A DNA stretch of 64,000 nt, from positions 1,545,001-1,609,000 of the forward strand of contig JAKULF010000006.1 of assembly GCA_022661535.1 (NCBI GenBank), read 5' to 3'. Both the position numbers and the translations under genes were made by a program. Below the pieces are notes generated by a model. It ran no database searches, had not been told where the DNA came from, and saw only the letters and a list, made by a program, of their open reading frames with translations. Each line of letters begins with the position of its first letter. Position 1 is the stretch's first letter. Below, piece by piece: positions 23,741 through 34,965 of this stretch. This stretch comes from Eutypa lata. Its lineage: Eukaryota > Ascomycota > Sordariomycetes > Xylariales > Diatrypaceae.

Positions 23741-26700
23741 TCACTCCCTCGGTTTCCTCGCAAACCCATTCAGCACCCGAAAGCCCGCGCCGCAGCGCCG
23801 GCCCTCCTCAATAACAGCATGGACATCGTCGAGGCACTTGCCCGCCTCGCCCATCTCCTGCGGGGTGCCGAGCCCGAGGGCCGCCGCGGGGAACAGGCGC
23901 TCCTCGGAGGCGACCTTCTCCATCTCGGCGCGGAGGAGCCAGCGCTCCCAGGCCCAGCCCCCCGCCAGGCCGGCGACAGCCGCAGCCGCGTCGGTGGAGC
24001 CCGTGACCATGGCCTCGAGCTCGACGGTATTCGGGGGAGCTGCTGCTGACGCAGTAGTAGCACCACCACCACTGCCACCGTTCTTCTTGGCGGGAACGGC
24101 GGGGGGACCGGCCTTCGGCCTCTCGCTGCCGACGGGTAGGCACATCCAGGCCCTGCGGAGGCCGTCGAAGCCGGCGCGGCGCAGGCGGGCGAGGAAGAGC
24201 CGCGTGGGCTGGGGGTCGTAGCCGAGGGTCTTGAGGGCGAAGCCGAACTCGACGCTCTTGGCGAGCCCCAGGGGCCCCGCGTTCATGAGGTCGGAGTCGA
24301 GGACGGAGAACTCGAGGTAGCCGCCCGGCTTCAAGACGCGGAAGCACTCGGCCAGGGCGGCCTCCCACTCGTCGGCGCCGTTCTCGCCGACGAACTTGAG
24401 GGCCGCGTGCAGCTCGCGCGCCGACACGAGGTCGAAGTGCGCGTCGGGGAACGGCAGCCGCGAGAGCCGCTCCACCGCCACCTGCCGGTGGTTCGGCGGC
24501 CCCCGGATGTTCGAGTTCGACAGCTGCCGCGCCGCTTTCGTTGTTGCCGTGTACACCTTGGCCGCCGGGTATGCGAGCGCGCAGTGCCACGCCCAGTCGC
24601 AGGTGGCCTGGCCGCCGAGGTCGAGGATGCGCGGGCGGTCCTTGCCGCCGCTACTGCCGTTGCCGCTGCCGCTGCAGGCGGGTCGCATGGACAGACGCTT
24701 GAGGCGCTTGTCGATGGGGGCGGAGAACAGGCGGCCGCCGTTGAGGGCCTTGAGGGCGCCGACGTGCCAGGTGGCGAGGGCCATCTGAGCGCGGGCCTCG
24801 GCCTCCTTCTCGTGGCGGATCTTGTCGGGGTCGTCGGCGGCGAGGATATGGTCGCCGCGCGCCACGTTGGCGCTCATGCGCTTCTTGGCCGACTGCGGCA
24901 GCACGCTCAGCTGGTACTTGCCGAGCAGCTGGTTGCGGTGGGCCTCGCGGAGGGAGACGCGCTGGGCCTGCAGGGCCTCGAAGCGGGGGAGCCGGTGGAC
25001 GAAGCCGTCGTGGCCGCGCGACTGGATCATGTGGTCCTGGAACGCGCGGTAGTAGGCCGACTCCTGGCGCAGCAGCTTCGGCGGCAGGCTGCATGGGATG
25101 TCGCTCTTCACGACGATCTCGGAGAACCGGACCGTCTTCTTCTTCTGCGACGCTGGGGACGCGTCGGATACGGACTCCTCTTTAGGCTTCGGCTCCTCCT
25201 TTATCTGGACCTCCGGAGTCTTCGGTGTGAGTTCCGGCTCCGATTCGCCATTCTCCTCGGGTAGGACGCCCTTCATATAAGATTTCTGGGCCATCAGCCA
25301 CAGTTCGGTCCGGTCCAAGTTAGAAAGAGCTTCATCTCGCAGTTTCCCGGCGTACTCCGGATCGTAGACCGTAACAATTTCCGTCGCTGCCACAGCCTCT
25401 CTTGGCGATACTGGCTCCACTGGGACAGGAGAAGACACCTGAGGGTTCACTGGCTCAATGCGTCGGGCTGTGGGGGGTCCCTCTGGTGCGAGATCCCAAG
25501 CCTCAACAACCTGCTCTCTAATTATGGGCCTAGCCGTTGGAATGCCATCCGACATAGTGTCTCTCATCTCCACGATTTGTTCGACCGGCGGAAGCATGTT
25601 GGCGAAATTCTCAGGGCGGGGCGGCGGGGGCGGTAGAGACGAGTGACTCGGCATCGGAGGCACGGCCTGGTTCCAGGGGCACCGGTAGAATTGCTCGGCG
25701 GTAGTAGACGTTGGCGGTGCAACGTCATCGGGGGTCATGGATGGCAGATGCCATGTGTGTCGGGTGCGGGGAGACAACCCAGAGAAAAACCCGCCAGGAG
25801 AGGGAATAGAAAGCCTAGTTAGCCCATTCAAAGACTGCTGCGGCTGCTGCTGCTCGGTGGATAGTCTCAAGGCCGGTCGAATAGCAGTGAAGGCGCGCGG
25901 ACTTTGTTGAGATTGAGACATCTCCGGAATTCTTCCCTCCGAAAACTCGATGACCTGCTCTGGCCGAAACTCATGTTCACCCTCATCTCCCCGGGATAAA
26001 GCTTGCAAGGTGGCGAAAGCGGCAGGTTGTAACTGAACACCAGACCAGTCCGAGTTAGGTGCATCCTCAGCACCAATAACTGGTGTCGGCGGAGCAGACA
26101 TAGTCGCCATCTGATCAGAACTCAAACTACCGTCCAGAGAAGGCGGCGCCGAAATTGTCGGCACATCCTTGGTCTGCTGTGCCTGCATGTAGGACACCAC
26201 TGCCGGTGACATCTCGACCTTAGCAGGTGGCGTGGGTGGAACTGGCGACACAAGCTTCTTGAAATCGCGGCGGCCGGACCAGGTATCAGCATCCTCCTCC
26301 GGCTGAGCTGGTATTACCAAAGGCGGAAGCCCTCGCTGGGATGATAGTGACGATTTCCTTGACGTAGAAGCACGAGAACTATTCACTCGCTTTAAGGAAG
26401 ATACTCTTGTAGGTTTCGATCGAGAGTCCTCATCATCTGAAACGTCGTATATATCGTCGAACTCCGTAACATCCGTGCTTACACTCTGGCGGTTCCATGC
26501 GTTCGAGCATATTGTTGATGGCGAGTTGCTCTCATCAATAGAAGCAGTTGAAGGAGACTCTGGAAGAATGGGGGCTGACAGAAAGTGGAATCCTCGCGGC
26601 GTCGGGAAGTGATCACTCCGGGGTGATAACCATTGAACTATTTTCTCGTTGGATGAATGGGCTTGAATCTTACGATTCCCTGACACTGCGGACTTCTGTT

Positions 26701-26815
26701 GAGACCCATCCGACTCCTCCTCTATTATTGTATTAAGTGACCTCCCTGCCCCCCGAGCCTGCGGTGGCGGGGGAGGTGTGTATGTAGTCGACGGTAAAAG
26801 AAGTAATTCAGGCAT
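23741..26815 (-). CDS. SAM-dependent methyltransferase with long disordered N-terminus
   Basis: A single uninterrupted frame of 1,024 residues starts at the first ATG (26815). Residues 1 to about 560 are low-complexity, rich in Pro, Ser and Glu, and look disordered. The catalytic part begins near residue 640. A class I SAM-binding motif (ILDLGGQATCDWAW) lies near residue 706, followed by an acidic turn, then LPFPDAHFDLVSAR and the FRVLKPGGYLEFSVLDSD block typical of UbiE/Methyltransf-type folds. A Gly/Ala-rich insertion sits near 900-950, and the C-terminal helix region ends at residue 1024. Methyl transfer from S-adenosylmethionine is expected from the fold; the acceptor is unknown. It resembles the fungal methyltransferases related to LaeA in general layout, but I cannot place it in that group. 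The 3' half of the gene is clearly more GC-rich than the 5' half. Confidence 0.85.
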   Translation of the reverse strand: MPELLLLPSTTYTPPPPPQARGAGRSLNTIIEEESDGSQQKSAVSGNRKIQAHSSNEKIVQWLSPRSDHFPTPRGFHFLSAPILPESPSTASIDESNSPSTICSNAWNRQSVSTDVTEFDDIYDVSDDEDSRSKPTRVSSLKRVNSSRASTSRKSSLSSQRGLPPLVIPAQPEEDADTWSGRRDFKKLVSPVPPTPPAKVEMSPAVVSYMQAQQTKDVPTISAPPSLDGSLSSDQMATMSAPPTPVIGAEDAPNSDWSGVQLQPAAFATLQALSRGDEGEHEFRPEQVIEFSEGRIPEMSQSQQSPRAFTAIRPALRLSTEQQQPQQSLNGLTRLSIPSPGGFFSGLSPRTRHTWHLPSMTPDDVAPPTSTTAEQFYRCPWNQAVPPMPSHSSLPPPPPRPENFANMLPPVEQIVEMRDTMSDGIPTARPIIREQVVEAWDLAPEGPPTARRIEPVNPQVSSPVPVEPVSPREAVAATEIVTVYDPEYAGKLRDEALSNLDRTELWLMAQKSYMKGVLPEENGESEPELTPKTPEVQIKEEPKPKEESVSDASPASQKKKTVRFSEIVVKSDIPCSLPPKLLRQESAYYRAFQDHMIQSRGHDGFVHRLPRFEALQAQRVSLREAHRNQLLGKYQLSVLPQSAKKRMSANVARGDHILAADDPDKIRHEKEAEARAQMALATWHVGALKALNGGRLFSAPIDKRLKRLSMRPACSGSGNGSSGGKDRPRILDLGGQATCDWAWHCALAYPAAKVYTATTKAARQLSNSNIRGPPNHRQVAVERLSRLPFPDAHFDLVSARELHAALKFVGENGADEWEAALAECFRVLKPGGYLEFSVLDSDLMNAGPLGLAKSVEFGFALKTLGYDPQPTRLFLARLRRAGFDGLRRAWMCLPVGSERPKAGPPAVPAKKNGGSGGGATTASAAAPPNTVELEAMVTGSTDAAAAVAGLAGGWAWERWLLRAEMEKVASEERLFPAAALGLGTPQEMGEAGKCLDDVHAVIEEGRRCGAGFRVLNGFARKPRE

Positions 26816-29792
26816 TTTGGTATGTGAAGAAATAAGACGAAAGAATTCAAAGTATTATTGTCCGGTATAATAGGTTACTATAACACGCAAAAATAGGATG
26901 AGAAAGGACGCTCAGCGTCGTCGAAGACAAGGATTAGGAAAGTGACGTTCCTAACGACTGGAATGCTTCGATCAACGAAGCGAAAATATTGAAAATTATT
27001 TGAGGCAACCTCAAGGGAGCTTGAGGAAGAGAAGAAGGAGATGAGAGGAATGAAACCTACCACACGCCTGGGAGAACAAGTTTTATGACTTGAGCCTCCG
27101 AGACTACAGAGCGGTTAAGACGTGGGGAACATGTCGTCAAGTTGATATGTGAGCGCTTCCATCGATAGATCCATCGACTCTTGACATCTGAAATGGGGAC
27201 ATACAACCGCATGCATGACATGGCACAACGTCCTAACTGCAGATGCTTCGGCAAGATGCACCGCTACACAAGCCATTTTGGGTATGAAAGCGTGATAGGC
27301 TTACCAGAAAAGGAGCGGACGTATTGCTACTATGCAGTAGACGTCGATGACCACACCCAATTAGAACTGTCGATCTACTAGAATATTGTGACCTAATTTT
27401 AGAAAAGAGATAGTGGGTGCAACCAAAAGGCGCTGGCGCGCGCGAAGGGGGACGGGGGTCGCCGCTAATTGGCAGAGCCGTGCAGATTTTCGAGCCAATA
27501 GAACGAGGCTACGCTGGTCGAGCGCTTAGCCGCCTAAAACTATAGGAACGCAATAAGCTTGGCTCGAGTTATACTCCTACCACGCAATTCAACACAGCAT
27601 AAAACAAGGACATTCATAATTTTTTTAACGCCCGGATAACTAGCTTTTAACGTAACGAACGGTAGGTTGCTACCTCCCAGTTCCTATTCTCTTCTTATAC
27701 ATACCTAAGTAGGTATGAAATGTGAGATGAATTTGCGATCGGCCGAACACTAAACCAGATGACCAATCTCACAATATAGTAATAGCTCTAACCGCTCATC
27801 GTCTTGTAGGACTCAACACGTCCAAGGTGATACGGGGTGCCCTCAATGTCAACAGGAGTGAAAAGGCTCAATTTGATACCAAGTCATCTGAAGCTAGACG
27901 ATGATGTTTAGTAGATAGATGAGGGCTCATTCGAAAATATCGCCAGCTTCTCCTAGTCGAAGCTCACGCGGGATAGAAGGCCTCTGACACAAAAATGTAG
28001 TCCTGAATGGCGTTCTTGTTCTCCAAAATGCTGGCTTTCATAGCCATGTTAGGATCTCATCCATACGTAGTAGTGTAATGTGCTACCCTAGAGGCTCGAA
28101 GAAACATCTCGAAGATTGTGTTCTGACGACTCTAAGTGGCTTCGTATAGTCCGATGAGGGCAAAAGAGCTGATCATCATCGTAGGCCATGTTACGCCTGG
28201 TGTATCCAGGAACATATGGGCAAGGGATTCAGTGTTATTGAACATGGTGATAAGTGCTGTACTTTAGCTCTATAGGATAGCAACCCGAACTATATAATAA
28301 GAACTTGTAGTTCTGACGAGCAGTTAGTCTGGGCAGTTGAAAAGGGGCAGATTTAGACAGGGAGACACGGGTGAAAGCTGCGCCGGTTTAACTGACTATG
28401 TCCGTTAAAACTGTCATGCTGCCGTTTCTGCTTGCAGATCCGTTTCTGGATATACATAAAGTTTCATAAGTTGTCATAAACATTTATAAACATGATTGTT
28501 TCAAGACACGTGACTATTCATGCAAGGAATGATGTGGTACCTATGTAGTTTTATACCCCGGCTAACGATGGTTGGACCAGAGTCGCTCACGATGAAATGA
28601 CCAGGAAACATTGGCGCATGGTAACCATCGGAACGTAAGAAACAGAACCGAATAACATCCTAGCAGTCAACCCGGTATAATGGCCGATCCGGCCACGCGG
28701 TCTGGAGCGAACAGGCCCATTCGTTAGCGGCTCGCTACGATGCTATCGTTCTGTTCCACGGCCGCATGAACGACGATGATAGACCTGCCAGCGCTTCCTC
28801 CTTCCACGTGACTTATAACAAAGGTGAACAGCGTAAACACAATACTCGGTATTCAATATCATAATAGTTAACCCCTGACGATAGTTCGCGTCTGTTTTCA
28901 ACTAGCATGAGAGGGAGGACCTTGTTTGCTCTGGGCTTTGAGTTGTCATTTGTTCGATGTAACTTGAATCGGAAAAGACAGCGTATAGAGTCAATTCAGG
29001 CGAAGCTACCGCAATTATTAGTTCCTAAATCTCATTGGCATAGAAACGATAGAGTCGCAACCGTAGAAACGCAAGGTAGATGTGTTGGCACGCAGATGTT
29101 ACCACACGATGCAACTGTATCTCATGAGCGATTGTCCATTTATAACTACCTACTTATGTATGTAGATAGTCACAGTGTTGGAGATGCAGCACGACATTCC
29201 TCTAGAATTCAAGAGAAGCTCAGCCGGGACAAAGTGTCATCGGGGGTGGAATGTGGTTTGAGCCCGCAATACGGAGTTCCAACCAGTATGAAGGCGCATA
29301 TGTACGATTTAATGTAGACCTGATATGAGGATGTCAAGATGTTGTACGTAGAGTTGTTCTGATGGTGAGGAAGCTTTCCTTCTTCGTTAAAGCTAAAATA
29401 GATGATTGGTCCAAATTCCCGCCATTCCACTGAAGCTAAACGCTACTATGTACTAACAACCTAACCAAACTTCCGGCGGCGGGAAAGATCCCTAGAGAGG
29501 TATGTACATACATACCTACATACAAACCTTACGTCAATCAAAGGCGGCTTGACCCCACCATAGCCCGTGTAGCAACTGACGAAACCATCATCCCACATGC
29601 GAACTAAGTAACTACGTAAGTAACTACCCCGCAATTCCGATCTCGACCAAAAACAATTGAACCCGTCCCTTAGATTTGAGCCCCTCCATACCTACCTACC
29701 CTATTATCGCGTGTTTTAACGTGTCTGTCTCTTAAAGCTTAGTATTCATTTTTCTTAAGAGGCCACCACCAGAGGACCTTTTTTACCTAGAG
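26816..29792. other. Gene-free stretch upstream of the methyltransferase and DENR genes
   Basis: No supported gene. It includes the methyltransferase promoter (just right of 26816) and the DENR/Tma22 promoter (left of 29793). A 136-codon open frame at 28907-29317 has no recognisable domain and overlaps an A-box/B-box-like pair (about 29210-29275, AGCTCAGCCGGGA then GGTTTGAGCCC), so I do not call it a gene. Confidence 0.55.
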
Positions 29793-30945
29793 ATGGCCGA
29801 TACGGAGCAGCAAGATGTTCCCAGCGAGCCTCAGGGTCGACATGTGACATACTGCGGTGGTAAGTTTTGTTTCTCCAAACATATAGGGGGGCAATAAATG
29901 AATGCCCACCCCCCTGCCTACCTGTCAACCACCAAGCTCCCTGAGAGCTATCTACCTACCTACAAAGCAACTAACACACATGGTTATATAGTTTGCACCC
30001 TACCTCCAGAGGTATGCGACCGACTCCCACCCTATAGTTAAACAGAAATATATATATATATATACTGTACCGAGTTTTCACCGCATTATTCTAGTGTCTA
30101 TACTAACCGCGCGAGACGACATCGTAGTACTGCGAATATGGCGGCACGACCAAGAAATGCCAAGACTGGCTCCAGAAGGCGCACCCGAGTCTGTACGAGA
30201 AGATATGGTCAGCAGGTATGTATGGCCAGCAGCGGCAGCGCTTCCTATATAAGCATTCTCCTTCCAAGAAGAAGAAAGAGGAGAAGAAAAGATCTCTATC
30301 CCTTACCGTAGCTCTAGCTACCTACCTAGCCAAGGCACTACACGTATGTATGTGTGTGTATATGTATATGTATGCTGACCGCGCCACACAACGCTACACA
30401 GAAGCCCTAGAAGCGGCGACGGCCTCGCTGTCGGTCGAGGCGCAGAAGCGGGCGGCCAAGGACGCGCAGAAGAAGGCGGCGCAGGCCGAGAAGGCCGAGC
30501 AGAAGCAGGCCAGCAAGATGGCCAACAGCGTCATCACCATCAAGCGGGTCGAGCGGAACAAGCGGAAGTTCGTCACGGCCGTGCAGGGGCTCGAGGCCTT
30601 CAACCTGGATCTAAAGAAGGTTCGTCCCCTTCCCCCCCCCCCCCCCTTTTTTCTCTCTCTCTCGGCTAGACATGGATGAGGTTTTGTGTTTGTGTTTGTG
30701 TGTGTGAAGCTAAACTCTAACTATGTGCGTATGTGCGTATGTGATGATAGGTAGCCAAGGAGTTCGGTAAGAAGTTCGCCACGGGCTCTTCCGTGACCAA
30801 GGTGCCGAGCGGCGGCGAGGAGATCGTGGTGCAGGGCGACGTCAGCGACGAGATCGAGGAGTTCCTGCTGGAGAAGTATAAGGAGATACCGGAGGATAAC
30901 ATCGAGTTCGTAGACGACAAGAAAAAGAAGCCGTCTGGTGGCTGA
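29793..30945 (+). CDS. tma22: Density-regulated protein DENR/Tma22 (translation machinery-associated)
   Basis: Five exons close in frame: 29793-29859, 29992-30011, 30128-30215, 30402-30619 and 30751-30945, giving 195 residues, the usual size. The N-terminal zinc-binding region reads TYCGVCTLPPEYCEYGG followed by a further Cys (KKCQDWL). The C-terminal SUI1/eIF1-like domain contains ITIKRVERNKRKFVTAVQGL and KKFATGSSV. DENR pairs with MCT-1 (Tma20 in yeast), binds the 40S subunit and acts in ribosome recycling and re-initiation in the cytosol. Exon 2 is only 20 nt and encodes most of VCTLPPE inside the zinc motif. Intron 4 holds a C/CT-rich tract. The gene is convergent with the Borealin gene on the opposite strand. 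Homology is very clear. Confidence 0.95.
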
Positions 30946-31476
30946 GACCTGAGACCTGAGATGAGATGAGAGACGACTGACTGGCTGGATGGATGACTTG
31001 ACTGACGAGGGATATGAGGGGTTACGAGGGGGAAGAAAGAAACATGGATCATCATCATCATCATCATCATCACTTCGAAATGGATTAATGGGAATGGGGT
31101 CTGGTCTGGGTTCATTAAAGACGAAATGGGATGAGTGGGTGGTTGGGTGAATGGATGGATAGAGCGGTCGGCCCTGTTCCTGGTATATTTTTTATTCGAT
31201 AACGAAGACAGTATAAAAACAGCCCAACACCGGAGACTACCAAGGTGTCTGCCACCAGAGACATGCAATATGGGTGTATGTGTGCCAGCTACCAAACCCT
31301 GAATCCGAACCATGCCTGCCTACCTCCTACCTACCTACCTCAGTAACCCTCAACCTAAATCGTAAAAAACGCCGCGCCCCCTTTTGTCATTATTAAGTAC
31401 CAAATACACAGACACACACACCTACACACACACACACAAAAAAATACAGAATGACCGCCCAAATCCCATATTTGAA
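30946..31476. other. Convergent 3' region between DENR and Borealin genes
   Basis: This spacer holds both 3' UTRs. It contains an (ATC)8 microsatellite at 31048-31071 and a CA-rich tract near 31410-31437. The long minus-strand open frame here is antisense to the 3' end of the DENR gene and is not called. Confidence 0.6.
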
Positions 31477-32863
31477 TTATCCGCGCTTCCTTAATGTCCG
31501 CCCCGTACTCGACGTAGACGCATTGTGCGCCTTAGTATTACTAGCAGCAGGTGCTGCCTTCTTGGTAGTCGCCGATTTTATCGTATTCATGACCGTTCTC
31601 TTAGCGGCCGGGGCGTTCGTCTTCGCGCCAGTCGCCCTCGAAGAAGCAGCAGCACCGGCGCCCGTCGTCTTCTTCACCACGGTCCCCGTACTCGTCTCGC
31701 TAGACTCGCTAACCTTCCGTTTGCCGCGCGTGGCCGTAGCCGTGGCTGGTCTGCTGCTACCGGCGGCGGGTTTTTTGCCGGCTGCTGCTGCTGCTGGTGC
31801 TGCGGCTTTCCTCGCACGAGGGGCCGTCGAACCGGAACTCGAACTCGCTGAAGAGGCCGTCGTGACTTTCCTCGTGAGTGCCGCTCCACCTGCACCTCCA
31901 CCTCCTCGCGCCCCCTTGGCCTTCTCCACCATGTTCGACAGCAGGTTCGACGACGACGCTTTCGTCCCGGGTCCTCCCTTGACGGGGGATGCCGGGCGCG
32001 AAAACGTACTAGGCTTTGCGGGCGAGGACGGTGGCGGCCGCTCCCGCGCGGGAATGATGCGCGCGTTCGACGAGGTGGGCGACAGGATTTGCCCGTGGTG
32101 GTGTTGAGCGTGTGGGGGCTCCACGGCAGGGGCGCCGCCGCGGATTCTCTTCTTGGGGTTCTCGACCGTGCCGTGGTTCTCCTTGTCTGCGCTGCTGTTG
32201 TTCATATCCTCGCTGCCGGTTTTTCATCTTGTGTTAGTAACTGATTGATTGGGTGCGTGGGCGCACCCAGGAATTTTCGAGGCCATCGTTAATATACGAC
32301 GCGTCACAACACATACCTCGTTCTTTTCTGCCCGCGCGTCGCCTTAGCCGCGGGCACGGGTTTCCGCGAAATGGGCCGATGCAACGCGACATCGTCCTTC
32401 GCGGGAACCGGTGGTGGCCTCTCGGCGTATGATGGGGATTTGGGCGGCGCCTTGGGTGGTTGTTGCGGGGGCTCTAGCGACTTGGCGAGCAGCTCGCCCA
32501 TCTTCATCTTCCGCAGGGTGGTCGGGATACGGTTAATACGCATCTCCACCCGCGACCGAAGCTGCTGCGCCTGGATGTTGTACTGTGCCCTGAGCCTCCT
32601 GGCGCGCTCCGTAACTAGATCTGTAGTTAGTCGCGGTGTCTCTCAGCATGGCTGGTGTGTCGGGGAGTATATGTAGGTATGTAGGTATGTATGAATGTAT
32701 GGATGGATGTGTCAAACGCACGCTCTAGCTGGAGGTTGTCAATGAGGGCCTGTTTTTGCGCGATAGATATGGCCATCTTTCGTGTCTTCTTTATGGGGCT
32801 TTTCTGAGGTGTTGAAGTTATTGTTGGATTTTGAGAAGAATCCCGCTGTTTTATCGGTGCCAT
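31477..32863 (-). CDS. nbl1: Borealin/Nbl1-like chromosomal passenger complex subunit
   Basis: Three exons: 32863-32722, 32614-32317 and 32212-31477, phases matched, 391 residues. Residues 30-80 carry the conserved Nbl1/Borealin N-terminal helix (KQALIDNLQLELTERARRLR, then QAQQLRSRVEMRINRIP and LRKMKMGELL). In the family this helix joins the Survivin/INCENP helical bundle that targets Aurora B to centromeres and the spindle midzone. The rest is basic, Pro/Ala/Ser-rich and probably disordered, with SPTSS and SPVKG sites that suit CDK phosphorylation (inference), and ends in a short conserved-looking basic tail (TLRKRG). Intron 2 has a textbook TACTAAC branch sequence 21 nt before its acceptor. 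It shares a promoter region with the divergent Rpn10 gene. Confidence 0.85.
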
Positions 32864-33453
32864 GCTCCTTGTTTTGTTCGTCAATACTTCGTAATTTGTA
32901 ATATTTGGAATGATCTCGGCGTGATGTAATAAAACGCGTGTTCTGTATCGTATCCTGGGAAAATGTCGTGGTGGGTTGATAAGTTACTGGGATAGCAACC
33001 GCGATTTGATAGAAGTCCCAAAGTAAACAATCGAAGGCACAGGCTACCGTTAAGAAGTGGGTCATAATTAGTTCAATATGCATAAATGACTATTAGTATT
33101 TAGTGATATGAGTTTAAACGGGTATATTCAAAAACTGGTATGTCATTGTGCAATGTTTTTATGCAGTCTAAATACACATTATTATGCCAAGTTATGCCGG
33201 TCCCAAAGCTATTGTGGGGCTAGGCAGTGGCAGTAATACGTTGTAGCTTCCCGACATTGGCCTTGCGTAGGCCAGGCGAACACCACATAGTAAACGATCA
33301 TCTTCAATCTCAGCCTTGTAAACTCCGAATCAACAAACGCCGCCTACTTCAACCAACTCGTACGGCATCATCAATCACTTCTACGACTCTAAACCTGCTC
33401 TTTTCATTCTATCTTAACACTGATCATCTTAACCTCGTAACCCAGCCGTCAAG
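32864..33453. promoter_or_regulatory. Shared divergent promoter, Borealin (-) and Rpn10 (+)
   Basis: About 590 bp separate the two start codons, with no gene between them. The 33 bp before the Rpn10 ATG are C/T- and A-rich, as in many fungal leaders. I saw no yeast-type PACE element (GGTGGCAAA). Co-regulation is only suggested by geometry. Confidence 0.5.
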
Positions 33454-34453
33454 ATGCCCTTGACCGCGTGCATGATAGTGGTCGACAACAGCGAATCATC
33501 ACGAAATGGCGACTTCCAGCCCTCCCGTTTCGAAGCCCAAGCCGACAGCGTCAACATAGTCGCGGATCATGTCCTCCAGGATAACCCAGAGAGCAGCGTC
33601 GGCCTGATGAGCATGGGCGGCAAGGGACCCGAAGTCCTTACAACTCTGACGACGGAACGAGGAAAGATCCTGTCGGGCCTTCACCGGACAAAGACGAAGA
33701 TATCTGGCTCTTGCCATCTCGCCACTGCCATCCAGATTGCCAGCGTATGTTTTCTTCTGCGACTTTCTTTCCCCTCTTTTTTGGCAAATCAAACCGCTAA
33801 CCAAGCCCTCTCTACCTGTGTTATGTATATAGCTCGCCCTCAAGCACCGACAGAACAAGGCCCAGCGCCAGCGCATCATGGTGTTCGTGTGCTCGCCGGT
33901 GGCGGACGAGGAGAAGAAGCTGGTGTCGCTAGCGAAGAAGATGAAGAAGGGCAACATCGACGTAGACTTCATCCTGTTCGGGGAGATCGACGACGACGTG
34001 CAGAAGAAGCTGGAGGCCTTCAACAACGTGGTCAAGGGCTCCGACAGCTCGCACTTCATCGTGGCGCCGGCCGACGGCCGCCTTCTGAGCGACCAGCTGC
34101 TCTCGACGCCCATCCTCCTAGGCGAGGGTGCTGCGGCGGGCGGTGCGGGCGGTGCCGGAGGAGGTGGCGGCGGCGGCGACTTCGGCGACTTCGACTTTGA
34201 CCCGAGCACCGACCCGGAGCTGGCCCTCGCCCTGCGCATGAGTATGGAGGAAGAGAACGCAAGACAGGCCAAGGAGGCCAAGGCGAAGGAGGACGCCGGG
34301 AAGTCGAACCTAGAAGGCATTCAGGAAGAGGACGAGGCACAGCCCTTACTGAACCAACAGGGCGAGCCTAGCGGAAGCGGAAGCGGAAGTGGCTCATCGG
34401 GAGACAAGAAGGACGATAAGAAGGATGGTGGAGATAAGATGGACACCTCGTAG
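33454..34453 (+). CDS. rpn10: 26S proteasome regulatory subunit Rpn10 (ubiquitin receptor)
   Basis: Two exons (33454-33744 and 33833-34453), an 88-bp intron in phase 0, and 303 residues. Residues 1-190 form a von Willebrand A domain starting PLTACMIVVDNSESSRNGDF; the joined sequence ATAIQIASLALKHRQNK crosses the splice site. A Gly/Ala-rich linker follows and then a ubiquitin-interacting motif DPELALALRMSMEEENARQ near residue 230. The C-terminus is an acidic and Lys-rich tail. Rpn10 sits in the 19S regulatory particle and captures ubiquitin chains. Convergent with the Trs23 gene. Identification is very secure. Confidence 0.97.
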
Positions 34454-34965
34454 TAAAAGGGGGCAACTTGCCTACCTACCCACCTACCTGTCTAGTTTGG
34501 CGCGCTTCATTCACTGGCATGGATCACGGAGTTAGACGGGGACTTTGTGTGTACGATTAATTAGACCAAAGATAGGTACTGGCAGTGGCTTCGAGGGAAA
34601 CAAAATACCATTGATTGCTGAGGACAAGCTCAAGTTTATCTATTCTGTTCTGTGTGATCCATCATGAGGTAATAATAGACGTTTCTCAATCGACGCCCAA
34701 CTGAACTCCGAACACCAATGCACGCATGTAGTTCATCTTCACGGTGGTTCCTTCCCGTCATGAGCCGCACTTAGTCTAAACATGAAATATTTGACCCGGC
34801 CATGAAGAACCAAAACAATACCAGTCCTCGACCTTCCCCTCTTTCCTACTCTCTCACTTCCTAACGATCCATCCATCCATCCACCCACTCGTTCAACCCT
34901 TCTCATCCCACCTATCCACCCACTCACTACCTACTTTCTTCTTCAAAAAAAAGCTTCCATCCTCT
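34454..34965. other. Convergent 3' region between Rpn10 and Trs23
   Basis: No gene is seen. It contains TACC and ATCC microsatellite stretches (near 34470-34490 and 34867-34885) and presumably the 3' UTRs of both genes. Confidence 0.6.

Noticed and set aside
23808..25264. Long antisense and shifted frames (up to 285 codons) over the methyltransferase
   Set aside because: They are by-products of high GC in the methyltransferase coding region; Arg/Ala/Gly/Pro runs without domains.
28907..29317. 136-codon plus-strand open frame
   Set aside because: No domain, biased composition and overlap with a tRNA-like A/B-box pair; no splice partner.
31451..32107. 218-codon plus-strand frame opposite Borealin
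   Set aside because: Antisense to exon 3 of the Borealin gene; hydrophobic repeats reflect Ala/Lys/Ser codons on the real strand.
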